A stretch of 35,253 nucleotides of DNA, taken from positions 1-35,253 of the forward strand of contig JAEWWW010000090.1 in NCBI GenBank assembly GCA_023396215.1, given 5' to 3'. The notes below the pieces were generated by a model. The model saw only the letters and a program-made list of their open reading frames with translations. It searched no databases and had not been told where the DNA came from. Each line of letters starts with the position of its first letter. Position 1 is the stretch's first letter. Source of the DNA: Bacillota bacterium (GTDB taxonomy: Bacteria > Bacillota > Clostridia > Oscillospirales > Ruminococcaceae). This document shows, in pieces, positions 22,253 through 31,078 of this stretch. A program made the translations under genes and the position numbers.

Positions 22253-22726
22253 TTATCTGCCTATCGAAAGCACCTTCATCTTAAAGGTACCCGCCGGCGC
22301 CTTGACCTCTACCTCGTCCCCTACCCTATGGCCCAGCAGCGCCCGGCCTACAGGGGATTCGTCGGTAATGGTGTTCATTGAATGGTTGGATTCCACCGAG
22401 CTGACAATGCGGTATTCCATCTCTTCCTCAAAGTCGAGGTCGAGAATCGTCACGGTGCAGCCTACCGCCACCACATCCTTGGGCAGCTTCTCTTTGTCAA
22501 CAATTTTGACCGCCTTGAGCTGTTCTTCCAGCAGAAGAATCCTTGCCTCAACAATGGCCTGTTCGTTTTTTGCTTCATCATATTCGCTGTTTTCAGAAAG
22601 GTCGCCGAAGCCCCTCGCTGTTTTAATTTTTTCAGAAATATCCTTGCGTTTTACCGTCTTGAGCTCTTCCAGCTCTCTTTTTAGCTCGATGAAGCCTTCT
22701 TCTGTCATAAGTATTCCCTGTGTCAC
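22253..22726 (-). CDS. greA: Transcription elongation factor GreA
   Basis: Binds the secondary channel of RNA polymerase and promotes cleavage of the backtracked transcript. The 157 residues match the family. The N-terminal coiled coil carries the acidic tip motif GFGDLSENSEYDEAKNEQA. The C-terminal FKBP-like domain contains ISDESPVGRALLGH in the variant TITDESPVGRALLGHRVGDEVEV. The start is GTG at 22726 with AAGGGAG 8 nt upstream; the ATG at 22708 would cut the normal N-terminus and has no site. The frame continues far upstream to 22972 without coding character. Confidence 0.95.
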   Translation of the reverse strand: MTQGILMTEEGFIELKRELEELKTVKRKDISEKIKTARGFGDLSENSEYDEAKNEQAIVEARILLLEEQLKAVKIVDKEKLPKDVVAVGCTVTILDLDFEEEMEYRIVSSVESNHSMNTITDESPVGRALLGHRVGDEVEVKAPAGTFKMKVLSIGR

Positions 22727-22904
22727 GTCGTACGCTCCCTTCAGAGATATGCTGTAATAGTGGTATGCGCCTGCAACTGAAAGCCATTGGCTTGTGACCT
22801 GCCGCTTTTTATGTGGCAACGGGCAAAGCCCGCACCGATACCGTATCCTGCCTGCTGCCTGCGGCAGCCGACCGTTGCCGGGAAAACCGCCCCCGCAAGG
22901 CAAT

Positions 22905-22910
22905 ATTATA
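22905..22910 (-). promoter_or_regulatory. Probable -10 box of greA
   Basis: A consensus TATAAT about 180 nt upstream of the start codon. No good -35 is present; instead a small palindrome AGTCC-n4-GGACT covers that region, a possible activator or repressor site. Confidence 0.45.
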
Positions 22911-23023
22911 ATAAGTCCCCTTGGACTAAAAATACAGGCAAAAAAAGAAAATTTGGGGCCGGTGCCGCCCAATGAGGGAGGATTGCCGCCCGCCCCGCCA
23001 TACAGAAATGCCGCACCTTGCAG

Positions 23024-23052
23024 AAAACTATCTGAGCCGGCAGCCCAGATAG
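23024..23052 (-). terminator. Terminator-like hairpin in the greA upstream region
   Basis: CTATCTG and CAGATAG pair (23028-23034 with 23046-23052) and TTTT follows on the minus strand. There is no recognisable gene between this and the hairpin at 23207, so it may end a second short transcript or read-through from the candidate RNA upstream. Confidence 0.5.
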
Positions 23053-23206
23053 CAAAACAGCATCGGTGTGTTTATCATATTCTAATACGCTTAAAACAAA
23101 GAGGTGTTTTGAACGTTTTCGCGGTGGCGGCGCCACCGCCCCGCCGCCTTGCGCCGGGTTTTGGGGGCCGGGCGAAGCCTGCCCTCTTTAAACAGAAAAT
23201 AGTATA

Positions 23207-23387
23207 AACGGGCAATCATCTTGCCCGTTGAAAACCGCCACGGGCTGTTCGGCATCTGCGTAGAAAAAGCAAACCTGCCATACAATAAGCCCTGATTCAA
23301 TAGTGACCGAGCAGGCACAGGCGGCTGATTGATGCCAGCCGGGCGGCCCGCCCTTTGCGGATAAAAGACAGTGTCCCGTATCCAATA
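23207..23387 (-). ncRNA. Candidate structured non-coding RNA
   Basis: A transcript of about 180 nt is predicted from a perfect promoter (23394-23422) to a hairpin with 9-bp arms, AACGGGCAA/TTGCCCGTT (23207-23229), followed by TTATACTATTTT. Inside are the hairpins GGATA...TATCC, GGGCG-GGC-CGCCC and GGCTG-n8-CAGCC. A larger stem, GGGCT...AGCCC, encloses GGCA/TGCC. The only short frame with a plausible binding site starts MAGLLFLRRC and has 21 codons. I recognise no Rfam family, and it does not look like 6S RNA because the two ends do not close the molecule. Alternatives are a long greA leader or decayed sequence. Confidence 0.5.
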
Positions 23388-23393
23388 GTCAAT

Positions 23394-23422
23394 ATTATAG
23401 TAAACTAACCTGCTTGTGTCAA
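23394..23422 (-). promoter_or_regulatory. Perfect consensus sigma-A promoter with an overlapping palindrome
   Basis: TTGACA (23417-23422), exactly 17 bp, TATAAT (23394-23399). The -35 lies within the palindrome TGCTTG-ACA-CAAGCA (23411-23425), which looks like a repressor operator. It begins 37 bp downstream of the preceding gene's stop codon and reads into a region without a gene. Confidence 0.8.
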
Positions 23423-23458
23423 GCACAATTGTTGCCCGCTTTGCAGCAGGCCGCGCAC

Positions 23459-24301
23459 TCAGATACAAAACAGGCTCCGGGCTCGTTCATCCATCAGCCG
23501 GGCAATTTCATCTGCCGGGGCTGCTCTCCCGCCGATGCGGCAGCTTTCCGCAGCAAGGCCGCCCAGCTCACGCTGCCGCCCCAGCTCGTAAAGGGCTGCC
23601 AAAAAATAGGTGGGGTTCATCCCCGGCGGCAACTGGCGCAGCACCGCTTCGTCGGCGCAGCAGGCCAGATGGCTCACCTGCACCCCGCCGCAGCCCGCCG
23701 GTTCGCCCGCCGTGGCCACCGGGCAGTCCCGGGGCAGCTTACAATCGGAGCTTTGGCCGGGGCTGAGCACCAGAATGCAGTCCTCCAGCGAGGCGGCACT
23801 ATCATACACCAGCACCGCAACGCCGTAATACTCCATCATTTGGCGGCAAAACACCTCGTAGCGCCCCGGCGATCGTGTAAAAACCTTGACTGTTGTAAAA
23901 TGCTTTACCAGCTCCAGCACCAGCTTTTGGTGCTGCCCGGCGGGGTCAACCAGCCCCACCATGCGCTGGTAAAGCTCGATATGCGAATCCTCAACCGCCC
24001 GGTTGACGGTGTTGACCAGCAGGCGCAGCGAAAATTCACCCGGCAAAAAGCGCTTTATAAACGCGTCTTCCGGAATCGCCAGCGAAGGGTCAATCACCAG
24101 CCGGGTGCGGTGGCGGCCCGCCAGCCGGGAAATCTCTTCCCAGTTAATCCCCCGGTGAGTTTGAAAGCTTTTAATCAGCCAAAACCCGCACGACCCCGCC
24201 TGATGCCTGGTGACCTGCGCCCGGCGTCCCTTTATTCTGTCCAAAAGCGCCCCTGCAATTCCTCTGCGTTTATCCTTTACTACTGCCGCAGCCGCAAACA
24301 T
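23459..24301 (-). CDS. Conserved-looking protein of unknown function
   Basis: A 280-residue soluble protein that I do not recognise. The start at 24301 has GGAGGT 7 nt upstream. The central part (about 95-185) alternates hydrophobic strands and helices, for example RMVGLVDPAGQHQKLVLELV, TTVKVFTRSPGRYEVFCRQM and GVAVLVYDSAASLEDCILVL. This suggests a Rossmann-like alpha/beta fold without a clear glycine-rich cofactor loop. It contains nine cysteines, several in the last third. It follows ftsH on the same strand but a strong terminator separates them. No function is assigned. Confidence 0.75.
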   Translation of the reverse strand: MFAAAAVVKDKRRGIAGALLDRIKGRRAQVTRHQAGSCGFWLIKSFQTHRGINWEEISRLAGRHRTRLVIDPSLAIPEDAFIKRFLPGEFSLRLLVNTVNRAVEDSHIELYQRMVGLVDPAGQHQKLVLELVKHFTTVKVFTRSPGRYEVFCRQMMEYYGVAVLVYDSAASLEDCILVLSPGQSSDCKLPRDCPVATAGEPAGCGGVQVSHLACCADEAVLRQLPPGMNPTYFLAALYELGRQRELGGLAAESCRIGGRAAPADEIARLMDERARSLFCI

Positions 24302-24443
24302 CCTTGATACCTCCGTCCCTGTGCAACCTGCCCTTGTTTCAGGCGGCTGGTTCTCAAGGGGTCTTGGCCCCTTTCGCAGCGCCCTGCATCATCTTATGCG
24401 TGCCCCGGTACAAAAAGACCAAGCCGTTTGGGCGGCGCGGGGG

Positions 24444-24486
24444 TACAAAACAGCCGGGCGGCAGGGCTTTCGCCCAGCCACCCGGC
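24444..24486 (-). terminator. Intrinsic terminator of ftsH
   Basis: A 15-bp stem with two mismatches (24453-24467 with 24472-24486, loop TTTC) is followed on the minus strand by TGTTTTGT. It lies about 50 bp after the ftsH stop codon. Confidence 0.75.
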
Positions 24487-24533
24487 GGATGTTTTTATTT
24501 GCTTTTGATGCGGCATTGCCTGCCCTGCTTCCC

Positions 24534-26516
<1,983 letters not shown>

Positions 26517-26724
26517 TAGCTTCACTTCCTGTCTTAAAAATATTATATGGGCCAAAGGCCGGGTAATTATACCGGGCTGCGGCTAAAAACCTGCGCTTTT
26601 TGCCGCCCTTATCAGGGGCGGCGGCTGGCGCGGCCGGGGTCAGGTTTTGCCCGGATCTTTGGCGCGGCGGCAATCAAGGATTGCCGAATAAAAAGCGTGA
26701 GATGCGATGTACCGCAAGGGCCGG

Positions 26725-27264
26725 TTATTCACTGTAAACCGAAGGCTTTAAAACCCCTACAAAGGGCAGGTTGCGGTATTTTTCGTCGTAGTCAAGGCCG
26801 TAGCCCACCACAAACTCGTCGGGGATGATGAAGCCCACATAGTCGGGGTAGATATCCACCTGACGGCGGTCGGGCTTATCCAGCAGGGTGGCGATGCTGA
26901 TGCTTTTGGGGTTGCGCTCTCTGAGGATGCCCCGCAGGTAGTTCAGGGTCATGCCGCTGTCAAGGATATCCTCCACCACCAGCACGTCGTAGCCCTGAAG
27001 AGGTATCTCGAGGTCTTTGAGGATGCGCACCACACCGGAGGTTTTGACCCCCGCCCCATAGCTTGAAACCGCCATAAAGTCGATGCGGGTGGGGATGGTT
27101 ATCTGACGCATCAGGTCGGCCATAAAGACCACCGAGCCCTTGAGTACGCTGACCAGCAGCAGGTTTTTGCCTGCAAAGTCACGGCTGATTTGCGCGCCCA
27201 GCTCCGCAATCTTGTCGGCGAGCTGTTGTTCGCTGATGAGTATTTCCTTGATATCCTGGTTCAT
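26725..27264 (-). CDS. hpt: Hypoxanthine phosphoribosyltransferase
   Basis: Purine salvage: hypoxanthine or guanine plus PRPP gives IMP or GMP. The 179 residues show LLVSVLKGSVVFMADL near the N-terminus and the PRPP loop VLVVEDILDSGMTLNYL. The C-terminal IIPDEFVVGYGLDYDEKYRNLPFVGVL is typical of HPRT. The start at 27264 has GGAGG 7 nt upstream; the longer frame to 27501 overlaps tilS and is not used. The gene lies between tilS and ftsH, as in many Firmicutes. Confidence 0.97.
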   Translation of the reverse strand: MNQDIKEILISEQQLADKIAELGAQISRDFAGKNLLLVSVLKGSVVFMADLMRQITIPTRIDFMAVSSYGAGVKTSGVVRILKDLEIPLQGYDVLVVEDILDSGMTLNYLRGILRERNPKSISIATLLDKPDRRQVDIYPDYVGFIIPDEFVVGYGLDYDEKYRNLPFVGVLKPSVYSE

Positions 27265-27349
27265 TGTTGTTCCTCCGGCTATGACTATATTCTGATTTAT
27301 ATTTTCCCCGGTTTTCTCCCCCGCCCTGGCGGAAGAAAAAACCACGCAT

Positions 27350-28738
27350 CTACCCTTGGGTTGGCGAGCCCTGCGGCAACAGCTCGATGGTAATCCGGTT
27401 TTGGGTGCCGGGGCCGACAGCAGCGTGGGCCGAAGCTCCCAGCCCCTCAACCCAGAGCACCCGCTCCCCGTCAGCCAGCACCAGCGCCCGGCTGCGGTCA
27501 TGAGGAGGAATGCCCGCCTCTTGAAACAGCTTTTTCAGGGTTTTGGTGCAGCCCCGCCCCGGTAGAGCAAAGCGGTCGCCCTCTTTTTTCAGTCTGAATA
27601 AAGGCATATCTGATATTTTAGCATAATCTAACGAATTTTTTAAGGGGCAATTGTGAATTTTTTGGGAACTACCGGGTAAAAAAGGGCTGTTTTGCAGCCG
27701 CAGCAGCTTTTCCCCTGCCTGCACCGTCAGACTTTGCCCCGGCAAAGGCAGCTTAACCGGCTGCTCAAAGCAGGCGGGAGGCACAGCAGGCGGCTGGGCG
27801 CGGCATACCCCAAGCTCGGCGGCGGTGCTGTAGAGGTAGCGCCCCCGGGTCAGCTCCAAGCGGCCGGTGCCGGCGGCTATCAGGCCCTCGGCCAGCTCGG
27901 CCAGCCTCGCCGAAGGCTCGGCCCCGGCCTGCCCAAAGAGCAGCAGCAGCACCCTGCTGCGGATAGCCGGGTGCAGGGCCAGATATCTCTCGCGGCTCAG
28001 GCCGCCCCCTTGCAGCAGCAGTTGCTCATAAGCCTGCGCTGCGGCCGTTTGCAGGTAGTCGTTATCCTGCCCCAAACGGGCGTACAGCCCCGCAAAGGCC
28101 CGGTGGGCGGCGGGGTTTATCTCATACAACCGGGGTACCACATGGTGGCGTATCAGGTTGCGGGTGTGGTCGTCGGTGAGGTTGGTGGAGTCGGTGATAT
28201 AGGCAAGGCCGTTTTCACGGCAGTAGGCCTCCACCTGCCCACGGGTACAGCCGATGAGGGGGCGGATGATGTTGCCCCGCACGGCGGGTATGCCGCACAG
28301 GCCCCCGAGGCCGGTGCCCCTCGCCAGATGAAAGAGGGTGGTTTCGATGCTGTCCGAGAGGGTGTGGGCGGTGGCGATTTTGCCCCCTGGCCCCGCCACC
28401 TGCTCAAAAAAGCGGTAGCGCGCCTCGCGTGCGGCCAGCTCTACCGAGCAGCCCTGCTCCGCCGCAAGGGCCGCGGCGTCGATGGTCAGCACCCGGCACT
28501 CCACCCCGCGGCGGTCACAAAAATCCTGCACAAAGGCCTGGTCGCGGTCGCTCTCGGCCCCGCGCAGCCGGTGGTTGATGTGGCAGGCCACCAGCGCAAG
28601 CTGACGGTGGGCGGCAATATCCAGCAAAAAAGCAAGCAGGGCGATAGAGTCCGCGCCGCCGGAAACCCCAACGGCCACCCTGTCGCCTGACCTGAGCATC
28701 TGATGCTCCTCTATGGTTTTTTGCGCTCTATCCTTCAT
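27350..28738 (-). CDS. tilS: tRNA(Ile)-lysidine synthase
   Basis: Modifies C34 of the CAU-anticodon tRNA-Ile to lysidine so that it reads AUA; essential for decoding. The 462-residue protein has the N-type ATP pyrophosphatase loop VSGGADS (25-31). Further family blocks are ACHINHRLRGAESDRDQAFV, GKIATAHTLSDSIETTLFHLARGTGL and RNLIRHHVVPRL. The C-terminal domain ends with FALPGRGCTKTLKKLFQEAGIPPHDR. The start at 28738 lies inside the 3' end of dnaB, overlapping by 11 nt, so translation is probably coupled. The upstream in-frame reading is a shadow of dnaB. Confidence 0.95.
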   Translation of the reverse strand: MKDRAQKTIEEHQMLRSGDRVAVGVSGGADSIALLAFLLDIAAHRQLALVACHINHRLRGAESDRDQAFVQDFCDRRGVECRVLTIDAAALAAEQGCSVELAAREARYRFFEQVAGPGGKIATAHTLSDSIETTLFHLARGTGLGGLCGIPAVRGNIIRPLIGCTRGQVEAYCRENGLAYITDSTNLTDDHTRNLIRHHVVPRLYEINPAAHRAFAGLYARLGQDNDYLQTAAAQAYEQLLLQGGGLSRERYLALHPAIRSRVLLLLFGQAGAEPSARLAELAEGLIAAGTGRLELTRGRYLYSTAAELGVCRAQPPAVPPACFEQPVKLPLPGQSLTVQAGEKLLRLQNSPFLPGSSQKIHNCPLKNSLDYAKISDMPLFRLKKEGDRFALPGRGCTKTLKKLFQEAGIPPHDRSRALVLADGERVLWVEGLGASAHAAVGPGTQNRITIELLPQGSPTQG

Positions 28739-30092
28739 CTCTGAAAAGCTCCAGACTCTTAAAACGGGTGTACTGGCCGTCCCATGCAAGGTTGACGGTG
28801 CCAACCTCGCCGTGGCGGTTTTTGGCGATGATACATTCGGCGACGTCGTTTTCGGCGTTGTCGCGGTTGTAGTAGGCGTCGCGGTAAAGGAACAGCACGA
28901 TGTCGGCGTCCTGCTCGATAGAGCCGGATTCACGCAGGTCGGCCAGCATCGGCCGGTGGTCGCTGCGGGAGTCGGGCCCACGGGTCAGCTGCGAGAGGGT
29001 GAGCACAGGCACATCCAGCTCCTTGGCAAGGCCCTTGAGGGAACGGGTGATTTCAGAAACCTCCTGTACCCGGTTTTCGCTGCGCCGTCCGGTGGTCATC
29101 AGCTGGAGGTAGTCGATTACCACCAGCCCCAGACCCCGCAGCCGCCGCAGCTTGCCCTTCATCTCGGCCACCGTAATGCCGGGGGTGTCGTCGATATAAA
29201 GCGGCGCGCTGGAGATGTACTGTGAGGTTTCGGCCAGACGGGCCCAATCCTCCGGTTTGAGGTTGCCGGTGCGCAGCAGCTGGCTGTGGATGGGGGTTTC
29301 AGAGGCGAGCACGCGGTTGACCAGCTGCTCGCTGCTCATTTCGAGAGAAAAGACCGCCACCGTTTTGCCCGCGCGCAGCGCCACGTTGGAGGCGATGTTC
29401 AGCGCAAAGGCGGTTTTGCCCATGGCAGGACGGGCGGCCAGCAAAATCAGGTCGGATTTATTCAGCCCGGTCAGCATGGCGTCCAGCCCCGAAAAACCGG
29501 TGGGCACCCCCAGATAGTTTTTACGGTCCTCGCTGCTGAGCTTTTGCAGCCGGTCGTAGGACTCCATCAAAACCCGGTCGACCCGCACAAGGCCGCTGCC
29601 CTGGCGGCCCTGCCTGATTTCAAAGATGCGCTGCTCGGCCGATTCGATAAGCATCTGGGCGTCGGCCTGCGCCTCGGACGCGTTTTCTACAATCTCGCGC
29701 CCTGCCCCGATGAGGCTGCGCAGATAGTGTTTTTCCTGCACGATGCGGGCATAGGCCGCCACGTTGGAGGTGGTGGGCACAATCTGCGCCAGCTGGGTCA
29801 GGTAGACCCGGCAGTCCTCCGGCGTGGGGAAGATGCCCTCGCGCCGCACCATATCCAGCACCGTCACAAGGTCGATAGACTGGGCGGCGGTGAACATCCG
29901 CAGCATCACCGCAAAAAGCTCCTGATGCTGGCGGCGGTAAAAGCTTTCGGGGCGCAGATATTCCAGCACGTCTGAGATGCAGTCGGGGTTGATGATAATC
30001 GCCCCCAGCACCGACTGCTCGGCCTCAAGGCTGAAAGGCAGCGGCTGGCTGTAGGCGTCGGTGTATTCGGCGTTGGTTTTTAAAGCGTCCAT
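28728..30092 (-). CDS. dnaB: Replicative DNA helicase
   Basis: Hexameric helicase that unwinds DNA at the replication fork (called DnaC in B. subtilis). The 454 residues have the N-terminal DnaB domain (about 15-120, starting PFSLEAEQSVLGAIIINPD). The RecA-like C-terminal domain has Walker A ARPAMGKT (220-227), the DnaB motif FSLEMSSEQLVNRVLA, and VVIDYLQLM as Walker B. The start at 30092 follows GGGGGTGA. It is separated from rplI by about 360 bp of repeats, unlike the tight spacing in many Firmicutes. Confidence 0.97.
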   Translation of the reverse strand: MDALKTNAEYTDAYSQPLPFSLEAEQSVLGAIIINPDCISDVLEYLRPESFYRRQHQELFAVMLRMFTAAQSIDLVTVLDMVRREGIFPTPEDCRVYLTQLAQIVPTTSNVAAYARIVQEKHYLRSLIGAGREIVENASEAQADAQMLIESAEQRIFEIRQGRQGSGLVRVDRVLMESYDRLQKLSSEDRKNYLGVPTGFSGLDAMLTGLNKSDLILLAARPAMGKTAFALNIASNVALRAGKTVAVFSLEMSSEQLVNRVLASETPIHSQLLRTGNLKPEDWARLAETSQYISSAPLYIDDTPGITVAEMKGKLRRLRGLGLVVIDYLQLMTTGRRSENRVQEVSEITRSLKGLAKELDVPVLTLSQLTRGPDSRSDHRPMLADLRESGSIEQDADIVLFLYRDAYYNRDNAENDVAECIIAKNRHGEVGTVNLAWDGQYTRFKSLELFRDEG

Positions 30093-30164
30093 CTGTTCAC
30101 CCCCGGGATAGAAATAAGCTGCAGGGGCAACGTTTTGCCGCCCGCCTGAAGTCTTGGTTTACCG

Positions 30165-30245
30165 CTGGCTTCGGGCGAGCAAAGCTCGCCCCTACGATAT
30201 ATTTTATTGTGTCACATGTGTAGGGGCGACCTGCGGTCGCCCGCA
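30165..30245. repeat. Pair of inverted REP-like hairpins between dnaB and rplI
   Basis: Two hairpins, GGGCGAG-CAAA-GCTCGCCC and GGGCGACC-TGC-GGTCGCCC, face each other around an AT-rich centre. Their inner ends CCTAC and GTAGG are complementary too. This matches the BIME-like arrangement of palindromic repeats frequent in gut Firmicutes, judged from general knowledge. Confidence 0.7.
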
Positions 30246-30311
30246 GGAAACCGCCCCGCCCATTCAAGGCGCGGGCCGGGATAATGGAAAACCATCCGCC
30301 GCCGGGCGCCG

Positions 30312-30441
30312 AAAAATTGGGCAAGACGAGGAAGCAAGCGCCGCAAGCGCGGGAGCATACTTTGTGTATGTGACCGAGCCTTGCAAGCGCGGCTGACGAT
30401 GCAGGTAAAACAACAGTGTTGTTTTACGGTTGCGCAATTTA
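30312..30441 (+). repeat. Family-X fold-back element downstream of rplI
   Basis: Left arm AAAAATTGGGCAAGACGAGG, apex CATAC (30356-30360), TTTGT, GTATG (30366-30370), then TGACCGAGCC and a right arm ending GGTTGCGCAATTT. The apex stem keeps pairing with changed bases relative to the copies at 2075, 2242 and 17594. A 23-bp perfect palindrome (30405-30427; arms GTAAAACAACA and TGTTGTTTTAC around one G) is inserted in the right arm. It ends 13 bp from the rplI stop codon. Confidence 0.88.
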
Positions 30442-30454
30442 TCGGATGAACGGC

Positions 30455-30898
30455 CTATTCTTCGCCGACTAAGACATATATCTTGGCCGCAATCCCCGCA
30501 TACAGCTTCACCTCGGCGTCAAAGGTGCCGAAGCCTTTGATGTCGCCCACGGCAATTTTGCGCTTGTCAATCTCAATGCCCAGCTCTTTTTTAAGCTGCT
30601 CGGCAATTTCTTTCGCGGTAACCGAGCCAAAGAGCTTGCCGCCCGCACCGGCCTTGGCGGTCAGCTTGACCGTTTTGCCCTCCAGCGCTTTTGCGGCGTC
30701 GGCGGCTTCCTGCCGCTCCACCTCCTGCTGGTGCTTGGCCGCGGCCTCCTTGGCCTTGAGCTCGCCGACGGCCTGCGCGGTTGCGGGCATGGCAAGCCCC
30801 TTTTTAATCAGAAAGTTGTTGGCATAGCCGTCGGCCACATTTACCAACTGGCCCTTTTTGCCGGTTCCTTTAACATCCTCTTTGAGTATCACTTGCAT
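30455..30898 (-). CDS. rplI: 50S ribosomal protein L9
   Basis: Binds 23S rRNA near the L1 stalk and helps keep the reading frame. The 147 residues match the family. The N-terminal domain has MQVILKEDVKGTGKKGQLV and VADGYANNFLIKKGLA. A long helix (about 45-75) leads to the C-terminal domain with GKLFGSVTAKEIAEQLKKELGIEIDKRKI. The start at 30898 follows GGGAGGT. It lies between gdpP and dnaB, the standard Firmicutes order. Confidence 0.97.
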   Translation of the reverse strand: MQVILKEDVKGTGKKGQLVNVADGYANNFLIKKGLAMPATAQAVGELKAKEAAAKHQQEVERQEAADAAKALEGKTVKLTAKAGAGGKLFGSVTAKEIAEQLKKELGIEIDKRKIAVGDIKGFGTFDAEVKLYAGIAAKIYVLVGEE

Positions 30899-31078
30899 AT
30901 CGTTGACCTCCCTTATGAGCAAGGCAGCCTGGGGGCCGCCTGATAATCCTGTATGTCTGTTTTGTGGTTGCATGTTTTATCAAATGGCTGAGCGCTGCCC
31001 TTACGCCGCTTACAGCAGGCGCCGAGCAAAACGACTTCAGCCTTTTGCGGCTGCGTGGTTTATCGGATGCCTGAGAAG

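Noticed and set aside
23091..23468. 125-codon open frame on the minus strand upstream of greA
   Set aside because: It has no ribosome binding site, spans the perfect promoter and the terminator hairpin, and has unnatural composition.
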